Shown: one piece after another, positions 26,989 through 39,996 of the stretch | How positions within the stretch are numbered: the first letter of the stretch is position 1 | How the letters are laid out: each line of letters begins with the position of its first letter | DNA from: Prinia subflava | Lineage: Eukaryota; Chordata; Aves; Passeriformes; Cisticolidae | DNA length: 64,000 nt | Direction of reading: 5' to 3' | NCBI RefSeq assembly: GCF_021018805.1 | Contig: NC_086247.1 | Coordinates: 132,969,602-133,033,601, forward strand | Made by a program: the position numbers and the translations under genes | Notes under the pieces: generated by a model | What the model saw: the letters and a program-made list of their open reading frames with translations, nothing else | The model's database searches: none | What the model was told of the DNA's origin: nothing

Positions 26989-28902
26989 CTGCAAAGAGAG
27001 AAATGGGAATGGTAATGACATACACATAGAATGATTTTAACAGATTTGTTCCTGTCTCAGAGGTCTTGAATATTGGATTAACACTGTTTTTTCAACTGAA
27101 CAGCACAATCATGAGAATACACTGTCTTCAACCAGGAACATGATGAGTAATAGCACAGCAAAATATTGCCCAGTTATAGGAATTACAGTAGACAACATTT
27201 TTCTCCACTTTTACTGGTGTCAATTTTGTTGCTTTCCTTAGTTTTGTTAGACTCTCAGAGGTAAATTCTGATATATGTAACAGGATAAATTCAGAGTTGT
27301 TGCACAGTAGTTTAGTCATTAGTTCAGATCACAATCTGCCTAATGAAATAAATTATTTTACCAGTTGTAGGAAAAAGAAGGAAGTCTGACTTCAAACAAC
27401 ACAATTTTTGATCATATAACAAATATATTATAGATTTGTTCTGGCAACAGCTCAACTTCATATAATGCAACAGCTTCTTCCTTTTTAATCTCACATTTAA
27501 ATTAATTCTCTTCAGCTTTGTACTTACAGATTCTTGTTCTCCAATTAAAAACTACTTTTTGTTGGCAGTTTGTCTTTAATTTCTATACAGGGCATTTATG
27601 GCTTCTTTAATGAAGCCTCAAATAACTTCTGGAGCCAACTGCTACAGAAGGAAAGATAAATTTTAATTCATGACAATCCAATCATGTAAAATCACAACAA
27701 AATATACATGGAAGTTTACAGTAAGATCTCTGCAGGAACTCAACTGAACATAGCCAAAGTTATTCCCTAAGGACATCAGATTATAAAGTGCTACATCAGA
27801 TCCTTCTTAGCAGTTCCTCTAACCTCTGAACACAAAATATCTTAAACAAATTCCTAAAGAAAATGTTTGTAATTATATAATGCTGTAGCACTAAAGGGAA
27901 GAGAGTAACTATAACACAAAAAACCTCACACACCCCAATGCTGTGTAGTACTAGATTTGGAAAATTTGTATCTGATTAAAATTATAATCTAGTAGACAGA
28001 AAACAAACATTTGACATTGTCTGAGATCTTCAGTCAAAAGTATCTTACAAAGTGAAAGATATTATAATTCATTAGCAGATGAAAAACCCTGAAAAAAAAT
28101 AAGAATCCTCTTTTTTCTTTTTTCTGTTGCTTCATGAGGTTAGCATTGTCTATTTGCAATATGGGAACCCTTAAGTAGCTGGTAAATCTCTCTCTCTCGG
28201 TGTGGTAATGTGTGCACTGTCCTTCTGGAATTCTTTCACCAGCATATAGATTTCTTTAATGACAAATTTGAAAAACCCCAGTATATAGTAATATGCCTAC
28301 AAAGAAGCCTTCAATATATGTTCACAATGGATATATATGTAGATCCATTTGAATACTAGAGGGTTTTCATATTTACATTTTCTTTTCATGGATGTTAGAG
28401 CGTTAGCATCTTCATAGTGAATTGTTACAGCAAAGGTTTGAAAACAGCCCTCTGTGGTTAAGAGAAAACACATATGTCTCCTGCAACCATTTAAAAGCAG
28501 AATTTGTCCAGTGGCCTAGATGTCCATGTTAAAGATATTATTTTATCATTCTTGAGCTGGTCACATGAAAATGCTCAAGTGTACAATCTCTGTAGTTATT
28601 TTATATGCCACATATTTAGCACATTATGCTTTATCTTACAGTATCTTTTACTTAGAGTATCTTTTTGAAGTATACTCTATTCCTTTAACTATAGTGTACT
28701 GTCTCAGTTTCCCCACCATGGAAAACTATACTGCTTTCTTTCCCTGAGCATTATTACTTTGAGCAGGTTTCCAGACCTCTCCAGTTCTCCACTTCTCATT
28801 TCAAAACCCTGTTTCGCTTTTCTCATTTTCTAGCCAAGCAATAGCCTTTGGTGCATTGTGTAACTCCATCAGAAATGTTCTGGAAGAAGACTTTTATACA
28901 CA

Positions 28903-29105
28903 ACTATTATACACATTATTTTATATTATAAAATATTTATATTTATGTCATATTATATAACATAATAATAGACGATAATAATTATACTAATTACACTATA
29001 TTAATTATATTAATTACTTATAATGCTATATGATACATATTTTAATATCTATTACATCATATACAAAAATATAATATAACAGAAATATATTACTAGAATA
29101 TTCAC
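28903..29105. repeat. AT-rich low-complexity tract
   Basis: About 200 bp made almost wholly of A and T with repeated TATTATA/AATTATA words (for example 'attatattaattacttataa'). Low-complexity intronic DNA; no tandem unit is exact. Confidence 0.85.
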
Positions 29106-31489
29106 AAAATTATACAAGAGGGGTTGGTGACCATTCAAGAGCAATGCACTGGATGGTATTACTTTGTCCCAAGACCAAGCCTTAAATATAGTAGTAAAAG
29201 TTTTGCAGCATGAGGAGACAGTGCCTCTGGAAGGGGTGAGCTCCTGCCACTCATGTTGGTGGATGTATCTTATACATATGGTGGATTTTTGCTGTTATTT
29301 CACTGCTTCCCTGACAGATGCCTCATTTGTGGTACTGCAGTGCTCAGCTATTGAGAATGTGCCATATGTGTCTGTATATTCTACCACAGTGGTCTTTATA
29401 GGTACAGGTTTCATAAAAATGCTTTTTGCCATCAGTGTGGGAGAAAAAACCAACTCATCAGAAATACTGTCTCGAGCCAGAAGGCAATCTGAGCCCTCTT
29501 CTCATCACAGCTGGCTTTAGGAAGAGTAAGAAGGAAATAAGAATGGGGCATGCATACACAATACTCTCCTAAATAACTTCCAGCTTCCAAATGTTTTCAC
29601 ATCAGGGACTTCCTTATCTATATGAAGCTTTTCTTCATTTACTAATCTTCACTGAACTTCTCTTTTGGGAATTTGTTTACTCTTGTCTTAGAATCATGTA
29701 AACTTTTAACCCTGACCACTTCCCTTTGGCCACAAGTTCCAGACACCTGTGACCTGCCACCATGAACAATCACTTCCTTTTGCTTGTTTTGAATCTGGCT
29801 CTCCAGGCTTCATTAGATGTTCCAGTTCCTGTGCAGGAAGAGGCAGAGAACAGTCAATCCACACCCACGCTTTCCCTGCCACTACTCATTTTGAGGATCA
29901 TATTTGTGCATAGTCACCTCTTTCTAGACTGAGGTGTCCTATTGTACTGAGTTCTGAGTTCTTCTGCATTGCAATTAATTCAGTATCTTTCATAAGTACT
30001 TTTGCTCCTTTTTACACCTCTTTCAAGATTCATAATTTTATTATCCTTTCACATCCCTCACTGCCTTCACAGAAAGCTAGGCTACAGAAAAATCCCTAAA
30101 CAAAAGTTTTCCAATGTGTGCATCGGTGTGACTTATCTTTGTGGACTAGACAACAAAGCTGAAAGGAAACCTTTTTACAAGAAATTCAGCCATGGGGAGG
30201 AATATACTGCTTTGATTGAAACATAACAATCTGAGTGATTTCAAAGGGGAAATGCCTCAGTGCCCTAAGAGAGGTAGGTTCAGATATCCAAGAGAAGTCA
30301 GGCAATTAATGTCCTTGGCCTTATGTGGAAATTGGAGACAAGCATCCTGTTATTTATACGAAACTTGAAGGAGCCTGTCTCTGCGTCTTGCCATTTGAAG
30401 CAATAGATAAGCATGACATATTTGAAACCTGATTTGTGTATTCATGCTGTTCAATGCTTTGAAAAACTGAAATAAGGAGAGGATATTTAATTTCTTGCCA
30501 TAATGACTGTGCATCTATCTAAAGCTATATTCTCCCACAACAGATGGACCATTATTACAGGAAAACTTCTCACAAGCTTCACAAGAATTCAGTCTTTTTA
30601 ATGTAACAATGCAATCATTATCAAGTAGGAGAAGGAAAAGCCAACTAAAAAATAAAGTAAATAAAAAAATATACATTGCCTGAAAATGTCAGTAACAACT
30701 GTGGCAGTATTCTACTCAGTTTCCTAATTCAACCTTAAACGGAACACAGTGGCTATGGTGGGAGGATGCTGAACTCCTTTTCATGTACTTGCAACCTGAT
30801 CAGATCAGTGAGTTTGAGAAGCTAGGCTTGCAAGTACAAATGCAGCCCATTAGCTTCTTCCTCCTCACCACTTTAGAAAACGAGGTGAAAATTAGGTAGA
30901 AAAGATATGTAGAAATTCCCTGTCTCCAGTCTTGCTGTGCTTTGGATTTAAATGGACAGATATTTTTTAACTTCTGTTTCCTATCACTCATTTGCTTTTT
31001 CTTTCTCCAAAGAAATTAAATAAAAGGGTGGAATTCCAACACCTCTTTGGTTTCCTGGGTGAAACACAAAACGCTAGCCATACTGTATTTGGTAGACATC
31101 AATTTTTCTCTACTCTTTTTAAGTATGTATAGTAGTTCTGTCTATTTAAGCTAAAGACTTGTAGCTCCATAGGTTGTGAACACTCCTCACCACTAGAAAG
31201 TTGTCTCCCCTTTCACTGAATATACTGAACTCAGGCCCCTTCTGGTATGCAAAAGACGTAGAGCATTTTTAGCATTTGGAATGCAGCTCTCCATGAAAGA
31301 TGTTTAACAGGCTACTGCTTAAACTTGAGAAGTTTTGTTGTTTACTCCAGAAATGTCTGGAGTCAGTCATGCTTAATAAACTGGATACCTTGGTTTTGGT
31401 GGGATAATACATAGAGCTGTGTTTTGCTTAATCTTCTGACTTTGAGCCAAACCAAGCTCTTTTGAGGGGATCTGCCATCACAAACACAG

Positions 31490-32450
31490 ATCTTAAAACA
31501 GGAAATTGTCCAAGCAGCCAGGGATCGGGTTAGGAAAGCTAAAGCCCTAAGAGAATTAAATGCAGCCAGAGATGTTAAAAACAAAACGAAAAAGCTTCTA
31601 TGGATACTCAAAAGATGATGAGGAAAAATATAACTCCTCTCCAGAAGGAAACAGGAAACCTGGTTACCCAGGATATTAGGAAAGCTGAGGTATTCAATGA
31701 CTTTTTTGCCTCACTCTTCACAGGCAAACACTCTAGGCACACTGCCCAAATCACAGAAGGGAGAATGAAGAACTGCCTGCTGTAGGGGCTCAGGTTTGAG
31801 AACTTCTAAAGGGTCTGGAGGTGCACATGTCCATGAGACTTGATGAGGTGCATCCATGGGACCTGAGGGAACTGGCAGATGAACTGGCTAAGCCACTAAC
31901 CATATCTGAAAAGTTGCGGCAGTCTGGTGAAGTTCTCACTGACTGGGAAAGGGAAAACATAACCCCCATTTCTAAAAAGACTGAAAAAGGAGAACCTGCA
32001 GAACTACAGACCAGTTAGTCTCACTTCTATGCCCAGCCCAATCATGGGGCGATCTTCCTGGAAACTATGCTAAGGCACATGGAAAATGAGGAGGTGACTG
32101 GTGACAGTCAATATGGCTTCACTAAAGGCAAATTGTGCCTGACAGATCTGGTGGCCCTCTATGGTGGGGTCAGAGTGTTGGTGGATAAGGGAAGAACCAC
32201 TAGCATCATCTACTGCACCTAGACAAAGCACCTGCCACAGTTGCAGATGATATCCTGGTCTCTGTGCTGGGAAGACATGGATTTGATGGAGCACTCAGGG
32301 GATGATGAATGGGCTGCGTGATCACACTGAAGGAATTGTGGTCAGTGGCTTCATGTCCAGTTGGAGACCAGTGATGTGTGGGGATCCTCAGTGCTTGGTA
32401 TTGGGACAGGGCCCATTTTAACCTCTCTGTGGAGCACACTCTTCTCATAT
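31490..32450 (+). mobile_element. CR1 LINE ORF2 remnant, antisense to ITGA8
   Basis: On the plus strand the segment reads as a broken CR1 ORF2. It has an AARDRVRKAKALRELNAARD-like start (about 31518-31575), KAEVFNDFFASLFTGK at about 31683-31727, LDEVHPWDLRELADELAKP and SGEVLTDWERENITP at about 31836-31970, and a degraded segment up to a 'VLGxxxF'-like block near 32390-32430. Stop codons and frame changes show it is dead. It lacks both the CR1 5' part and the 3' tail, so it was truncated after insertion. It ends about 200 bp below exon e25. It is the only CR1 piece here opposite to the gene. Confidence 0.85.
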
Positions 32451-32647
32451 AAAGAATACAGAAACCAAATATGTACCGAGCAACACAACACTCACATTAG
32501 AAATGTTACAGACTATCCATATCTTGCTTCTTACCCAGTAAAATGATCTTGAACTGTTAAAAATTCCCAAGAAAGTTCCACCCATTGTGAAGTGTAGGCA
32601 AAAAACCCCAATCAGAATGCAGAAAGGGATGGAAATAAAATACTTAC

Positions 32648-32806
32648 CTTTATTTGCATTGTATTAATAGGAGAGCTTGTTTGACAGTTCAATGGTCCAT
32701 GTGTCTGAATGTGAAGAATATAAAGAAGAAATTCTTCTCTACTGGACATAGGCCAACCAACGTGGAGAACTGTATTGTTGATGGCACTTGGTCCTATATT
32801 GTGCAG
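32648..32806 (-). CDS. ITGA8: ITGA8 exon e25: calf-2
   Basis: Fifty-three codons (309-361), phase 0 both sides. It runs from LHNIGPSAINNTVLHVGWP through EEFLLYILHIQTHGPLNCQT to INTMQIK. The block 'HNIGPS...VGWP...LLYI' is conserved in alpha-8 and related alpha chains and forms core calf-2 strands. The cysteine in LNCQ is expected to form the bridge linking heavy to light chain after cleavage. NNT is a sequon. The acceptor is TTCTTTGACAG and the donor AAG/GTAAGT. Confidence 0.96.
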
Positions 32807-34596
32807 CTGTCAAAGAAATATGATCAGTACTTTCCAAGGCACTAAATAACAACAAAAAACACTGTAACAACCACCCATATTTTCAAGTTCATAGTGGACA
32901 CAGCCTTGAAGCATTTAGGGAAGGATATATTCATTATTAATATCGCTTTATTGATGCAGAATCTGTGGCAAGTAGAAGAACCTCTCCACGTTAGTCAAAA
33001 AGCTGATGGCAAATACGAGAGAACAGTCTTTTCTGTCTGAGTCTGTATTCAAGAAATCCATCACCTTTCCCATTTTTTCCTACATACGAAGAGTTGAAAT
33101 GATCTAAAAAAGTATAAAAAATCCCAACCCAAAACACACTAGCAAATAACCCCATAGAAATATAAACAATGAACCTTAACAGATCATTCTTGAAAATAGC
33201 CAAAACTTCAGAATACAGAAACAGAGAATACAGAATACAGAATTTTGGAGCACAAGAATAGAAGGTAGAGCAGAACTTAAACTAGCTTCTTTGGTTAAGA
33301 ACTATATTTTCAACACTGCCAATCTAAATTTCCTCAAACGAAGTAAAGGAACTAGTTTTCCTAAATTAATATTCCAGGACATTATTTTTTCTGGGGAAAA
33401 TGAGCAAAGATAGAAATAATAAAAGTTTAGAAATCTGGGCTATTAAAATAGTTTCCTTATATCAGTTTACAGTTTGAAAACAATGACAACAGGAGTCCGG
33501 ACATGTGTTGTCACTGGGCATGAAGAGTTAAAGAAGCTGAATGGACCTTTATATAAAATTTCTAGAGATGTGAGAATCTCCTTTTTTAAATTTGCAGAAT
33601 TTTTGTGACTGATGACCTTTAGCTACAACTAAATAAAAAGCCCTTTCAATCTTACTTCTTCTGGGAGACTGCTTGGTCTTTTCCATGCTTTGCTGATATA
33701 AACTATGTAAGTGGTTTCCTTAGTAACTGTAACTAATCACTGTAATAATTTTAATACATTTGAAGTCACAAATACAGTTTCACAAACAATCCAAATGCTT
33801 GAGACAGGATGATTTGTTAAGTATTTTTCAGTTTAGAGGAATGTGTTAAGATGAGGAATTCACATATGATAATTTGTATTTTACAGTTGTATTCACTACA
33901 CTTTAGTAGGTCATGCAAATTGTAATCCTACACTGCTGATTAGGCTCAATTGCTTATGTTTTCTTGAGGGCTAGTTTGTGAATTATAACCATATGTGAAG
34001 CCCTCAGTTTTACCCTCTAGAATAAAGGCCATCCATCAGATTTTAAAGATGGCTTCTATTCCATATAGTTCACTCAATGCCCTTTTTCTAAGCTGAACTC
34101 TTTTAATTGATGAACCATCCATAGGAAAAAAAACCAACAAAAATACAAGGTAAAAATATGTGTACTTCAAACATTACAAGTTATTTTCAACAGAAAAATT
34201 TCTGAGGTAACAAATTACATGTATGTCTACATTTTTTTTTTCAGTTAGCTAAATGTCAAAGAAAACATTTTTTCCAGTACACAGCATGCACAGCTTCTAA
34301 TGAGAAGACACTTGAAATTGATTATAAAGAACTTCTAAGGACTGTTTTTAATTCTTGTCAAACACCCAAAATGTTTATAAATCCCTTTAATATCTAAGAC
34401 AGACTCCTAGCATAAACTAATATCTCCTCCACTCACTGGAACAGATAATGGGGTTGTGAATTCCCAGATTAAATTTGGGTCATGTGCTAAAGTCAGAGTA
34501 TTTACATGGCTTCATCTAGCTACAGATAAAGACAATAAAGCAAATTCATCAGGAATTCAGTGGGGGCAGCATGAGGTCCTGTGGCATAATTTTTAC
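32807..34596 (-). other. ITGA8: ITGA8 intron e24-e25
   Basis: A 1.8-kb phase-0 intron with donor GAG/GTAAAA. No repeat or extra exon was recognised. Confidence 0.85.
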
Positions 34597-34702
34597 CTCA
34601 TAGATGTGTTCTACTAAAGGGCCAACTTCTTCTTCTTTTGTAGGTTGATCTTTGGGTTCCCAGTTGTGAAGTGGCAAAATAATTGTTGGGGGGTGAGACA
34701 CT
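34597..34702 (-). CDS. ITGA8: ITGA8 exon e24: start of calf-2
   Basis: One base completing the previous glycine codon plus 35 codons (274-308): VSHPPTIILPLHNWEP, then a charged KEEE stretch and GPLVEHIYE. With the preceding exon the junction reads RG-VSHPP, the family's calf-1/calf-2 border. The acceptor is TATTACAG, directly followed by AG. Using that second AG would shift the frame by two, so 34702 is the correct edge. The donor is GAG/GTAAAA. Upstream intron phase 2, downstream phase 0. Confidence 0.95.
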
Positions 34703-37700
34703 CTGTAATATACAAACCAGGTTAAAACAGTAACTCTTACCAGTGACTAACTGCATTGGCTTTTTAAAAAAATAAATATTGACCAACTATTAAGATCTGA
34801 GACTCCAAAGCCTTGTTATTTGGGCACATTAATTAGAATTAGGTGAGGTGAATGCTACAATGCCTCCATAAAATATGACCCTATCCTTGCAAATGAGTGA
34901 AGGTGCGCACTTAGTGTCTTACTTCCTGTGATGGATTGCTCTTTCCAGACAAGAGTGTATCTCTGTTTGGAGAGAGGAATCCATTTTTTTGGGCATTTAT
35001 ATCATTCTCACTGATGAGACACCTGAATACATTATCCAAAAAAGTAGAGTAAATAAATGTATTTTTCTATTTCCATTTAAAGCCTGTAGGTGTTTAATGC
35101 TATGCATCTTTCTTCCCTAGAATACATCTTTAGATATTTCTTTAACTGTTCTGACTGTAAATTTCTATAACATCTATTATTATTCCTTTAAAAAGCCTTG
35201 CAAAGTAGCCTATCCCATCTTACAGATGGGAAACAGAGTTATTTTGTCTTCTGTAAAGTCATAATGGAAATTGGTGCACTGAGAAACAGAATTCAGGACC
35301 AGAGTCTAAAAGAGTGCTCCAGGCCTTCCAACTGCTTTGTGAACAAAGTGGCAGTTAATGCATTCCCTAAAATATTGTTGCAACTTGCAACACATATATA
35401 AAACATAAGCAAGGAAAACTGTGACTTAATATCTGACATCTTTCCAGCTGTTTTTTAATTTTTCCTTTTCTTCTCTATCTGACCTTAAGAAAGTAGTCTT
35501 TTGTTAACATTTTTATTTGAATTACAAATAAAAATTGGAATTTCATTGTACTGGTCCCATTCAGATGCCAATTAAACCTCACTCAGTTGTTCAGAAGTTG
35601 GGAAATCAGATCGCAAGAATTTCTTTTAGCATGATAGGTCAGTTCTGGCACAGACATCTGTCATCTACAAGTATTGCATATAGGTCTTGGTGCTAAAATG
35701 GTATTACCCTTTCTTTGCCAGGGTCAACTCTCACTCAGTTTTGCTGGTTTATGGAGTTTTTAGCTGAAAGAAAATCCATAAAATTTCAGTGTTGGTTCAG
35801 CCAAAGCTGCAGTTTTACTAACAGAAAACTGTTAAAAAACAATCGTTGATTTTTTTTAGAGTGTAAAATTTGAATAACATGATGGACTTCTAGGCACTTA
35901 TGTAAATTACTTTAGAGTGGCCCTGCTGCAGATTGCCCCTTGAAGAAAAGATTGGATGGTTTTGTTGCAAATGCTGAAAAAATACTATTGGAAGACACAA
36001 ACTGTTTTCAATTGCAGCTCTTAAGTCATATACAATGAACGAAACGTCTGAAAGAAAATTTTCTACAGTATACAGCTTCTCAAAGAAGCAAGTAATCCCA
36101 GAGAAGAACAGCTTAATACCATCCAGCTGAAGTACAATTCTTTGTGAAGTTTGGTGAATTCTGGAGTATCCTGCTAACTCTTAATACTTCCTCGAATTTC
36201 GAAATGCCAGCAATTTGTACTAACAAGTATGCTAGAGGACAAACTCACAAGCCAACCCTAATAATAAAAGACACTCAACATATTAATTTAAAAAGTAATT
36301 TCTGATTGGGTACTTAGCTTAAGTTTCACAAATCATCTTGTTTCCAGTATGAATTTTAATTATTGATTGCTGCTGAAGAATAGAAACTTCAGGGTGTTGT
36401 TACAAAAGCCAAGACACATAGACCCTTAATCTACCACAAGAAATTGCAAATCAGAAACTGTACAGAGAAAAAAAGAAGACATGCTGAGTTTTCAAAACTC
36501 AGTGTTTTCTACTGCACTACCAGGGAAGTATTCTTATCCATGGAATTACAAACAGCAAAGTATAAATTTAGACATTAAATTAAGATTAGTGTAGCGTATA
36601 TAAGAACATTTATTTTAATAGAATTTATAGTTATTTTGAGGACTTCTGCTATTGACATGAAAGTAGCAAAATTAGGTCAAATGAAAAACAAATTCGCTCT
36701 TTTCACAATTTTATGTTGCATTAACTTGGGAGTATTTTTAACACTTGACTGATTTATTAGATAAGGACTTTTAGGTGACAATTATCATGAAACAAGAGGA
36801 CTGAAAAAATAAGATAAATGAAGTATGGCCCACAGAAAAGGCTTATATGGGAATATACAATAAAAATTCTGCCAGCTCCAAATCCTCTCAGTCCAAATTA
36901 CTTCTTTCCTGAATCCCTCATTCCTCAAGTGTTTTTTCAGTGGTGAGAGATAACAATGACTATACTAAAACTCCTACATTTTTATAGACAAAAAGGTAAG
37001 CAGAATAATCAAATCTTAATTATCAAAGCAACTGTGTATTGAACTATTTAGGGAGTTATGTGAATTTTCTTTTAAAGAGGATATTGAAGATATCTTTCTT
37101 TCTCACAGAGGAAGTATGTGCAAGTCTATCTGCATATATGCATATGCACAATTTCATAACTACTTACTTTTCCTCAGTAAAATGTACAATGCATCCAGTT
37201 CCACTCTATGCAACTCTCAAAAGAGAAATAAAGAAGCTAATGCAAGATATTTTCCAGTCCAAATGTGGACACAGTCTCTCTTTTATTTTTATCTAGGAAA
37301 CAGTGAGCAATTCCCTTGGAACTGCATGTTTTAGCATCTCTGAGTAATTAGCAAAATCTGTCAACAAAGCAGTTGGGAATGCTATAGCTTATAAGAAAAC
37401 TAAAATACTCAAGAGGAAAGAAACTGGAAGTTTTTCAATTAAGTAATTCCTCTGTATTTAATAACCTGTTTCTTAGAACTGCAGGCAGCAACTCAAGCAA
37501 CTTTTTCCACTTATCACCAAGCTCATAAGAACTGAGGATTTTGTGGTCATTTTTCAGTCTATCTACTTACCTGTTACAGAAAGTTTCATTTAAAAAGACA
37601 CACTATGACACAGAAAAAGCATGATGCAGGCAAAACTTCCAAAGAGTCTTCAAAGAACAAAAAGTTTGTAAGACTTTTTTATTAAAGTGAGGAGAGACTT

Positions 37701-39915
37701 CACTGAAAAAATAGAATCCACAGCACTGGAAGCCATCCTTACTGGGAAGTCCTGTATATGTAACCATAACTGTTCTAGTCTGAAATTCCAGACAGTCCTC
37801 AGCCTGGGTGTTCACCCATGGCAACACCTAGTAACCACTGGCTCCCAACACTTCCTCATATCTATAGCCCATTAAATAACACCTTTGATTCTTTTTTCCT
37901 CATCCTCTACTTCTATATTACAGATTTTGTATTTTTTGCCTCTTTTTCTATCCAGCTCATTTCCTTAGATCACCAGACAGAAAATGAAATAATATTCTCA
38001 CTTCTGTTCTTATTAAGCATGTTGCCTGTCAAGTGCTCCTTTTCAGAAATAAAATAATTGACATATATCCACACAGTCTGAGTGCCAGCCTTTTTTTCCC
38101 ACCTGACTAGTTTTAGGGTCTTCTTAACATGGAACACACAAAATATGATGAAAAATCCTTTAAAAATCTCTCTGATTTAGACTGAATATTAGACCAGATT
38201 AAAGCAGATTGACTGAATATTACAGCAGAAAACATGTTCTCTGTGATCTGCAAAATTATTTGACTTATTGCTAGCACTAGGTAGTCATATTGTCTCAGAA
38301 GTGACAACAATAAATACATTTTTATAAATTAAAAAACCTATAAACAAGTGCATTTTTATTTGTTTACATCTAAGGCAGCTCCTTGAGGTGCATCATGTAA
38401 GAGACATCTGCCTCTCTTGCATCAGCCAAGCCTCATGGCCTGACTGTGGAAGTGAATTTGGGCCTTGTAGCCCCTGTTCAACCCTTGCAGAGCTGATAAT
38501 GGTTAAGGGATTTTTTGAGTTGTAGTTTCATAAGAGGAGATGTAGGAGATGTAATAGGCCAGAAAAAAAACCAAAACCACCAAAACAAAAAACAAAAACC
38601 ACAACACTGGGGGCAATTACTTGCTTTAAAAAGGCATCCTCCAGGCTTCCTCTAGTATGCCAGAATAGGAGTCTGGTTCCAAGATTTTACAGGGTACTCT
38701 AATATTCTTATAAAATCTTAGAATCATTTAGGTTGGAAAGAACCTAAAAGATCATCAAGTCCAACTATAAAACTAGTTCTGTCAAGTTCACTATTAAATC
38801 ATGTCCCTCAATGCCAGATCTACATGTCTTTTCAGTATCTCCCAGGATAGTGATTGTACCACTTCCCTGAGGAGCTTCCAGTGCTTGACAATTCCTTTTG
38901 TGAAGAAAATTTTCCTAACATCTAAACTGAACCTCCCCTGCTGCCACTAGAGGCCATTTCATCTTGTCCTGCCATTTGTTACCAGGGAGAGAAGACTGAC
39001 TCCCACCACACTACCACCTCCTTTCAGTTAATAGTAGAGAGCAGTAAGGTCTTCCTGAGCCTCCTTTTCTCCAGGCTGAACACCCCAGGCTCCCTCAGCT
39101 GCTCCAGGCTCTTCACCAGCTTTGTTGCTCTTTGCTGGACTTGCTCCAGTACCTCAATGTCCTTCTTGTAGTGAGGGGTACAAAAATGATTATTCGAGGT
39201 GTGGCCTCACCAGTGCCAAGTACAGAGGGCTGATCAATGCCTGCTGGCCACAGGTCTGATACAAGTCAGGATGCTGTTGGCCTTCTTGGCGACAGTGCTG
39301 GTTCATGTTCAGCTGGCAATTATCACCTATTTGCATTTTATAATTTCCAAAACTAAGCTGTATATGAAAACAGAGATAGAAATGGTAATCTTTGATCGTA
39401 TCTTATGCTTCTTTAATTTTGGTATACTTTGTGTCAGTGAACAGTTTATCATAACTCATTTCTGACTCATCCTTCCTCCAAAGGCCTCACTCTGCTCTCC
39501 ATTAGTACATGCCTTGCCATAATGTATTTCACATTTCCAGCCATAAAAGCACTAGATTCTTTTTGGTATTCAGCATTAAATATCTAAGTGGCTGCACAAG
39601 AAGACCTACACATACGAGCCGGCATTTTATATTAGTAACATCCATGCACAATTTGAATGCCCAAATAAAATGTTGGCTCTGACAGGTGATATCACAATGT
39701 GAGATTCTGTAGGTTGCTGTCTTTGCACAGACACTCAATAAGTCTGTAGTGGTTCCATCCTGCAAGGCTTGCAGGGGTGAAACCCAGGTGTACTAGATGG
39801 ATAAGGCATTTAGGTTTATAATATACCAAAAGATTCACTACACGGGATTATGATATGCAGAAAGATTCTGTAAAAAAGTAGTTATCATAATGAGTTGAAA
39901 TAGTTGAATACTTAC
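34703..39915 (-). other. ITGA8: ITGA8 intron e23-e24
   Basis: A 5.2-kb phase-2 intron. It contains an A/C-rich stretch near 38560-38605 and a CR1 fragment (38716-39330). Nothing else was recognised; 34703-38500 looks like plain AT-rich intron. Confidence 0.8.
38716..39330 (-). mobile_element. CR1 LINE 3' fragment
   Basis: Starts 'tcttagaatcatttaggttg' and 'gatcatcaagtccaact', a clear reverse-complemented CR1 3' end. It continues through ORF2 C-terminal sequence ('cttcaccagctttgttgctc', 'ttgctccagtacctcaatgt', 'gatgctgttggccttcttgg'). About 615 bp, 5'-truncated, same orientation as ITGA8. It is among the better preserved copies in the window. Confidence 0.92.
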
Positions 39916-39996
39916 CCTCTGATCTGTACTTGAGCCATAGCACTGATGTTGATATTGAGGTTCACTAAATTGCTGGTGGGATTTATCTTGTTAGAA
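39916..39996 (-). CDS. ITGA8: ITGA8 exon e23: end of calf-1
   Basis: Eighty-one bases: one base completing a serine codon, 26 codons (247-272, SNKINPTSNLVNLNINISAM to AQVQIR) and two bases (GG) of the glycine finished by the next exon. It forms the final calf-1 strands; NIS is a sequon. The acceptor is a T-rich run ending TTTTTTTCAG and the donor is AGAGG/GTAAGT. Phase 2 on both sides, so it could be skipped without frameshift. Confidence 0.95.

Larger units (their letters stand above)
26989..32647 (-). other. ITGA8: ITGA8 intron e25-e26
   Basis: A 5.7-kb phase-0 intron. It contains a very AT-rich tract (28903-29105), an unassigned plus-strand open frame (29164-29520) and a CR1 remnant in the opposite orientation (about 31490-32450). 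The rest shows nothing I can name. Confidence 0.8.

Noticed and set aside
29164..29520. 118-codon plus-strand frame in the e25-e26 intron
   Set aside because: Opens without an ATG at the listed start, has no domain I recognise, and lies next to a low-complexity AT tract. Kept only as a note.
31600..32018. Two plus-strand ORFs as genes
   Set aside because: Both are fragments of a dead CR1 reverse-transcriptase frame.
34700..34704. Alternative acceptor two bases inside exon e24
   Set aside because: It breaks the frame with e23, whose donor is AGAGG/GTAAGT. The outer acceptor gives the conserved RG-VSHPP junction.
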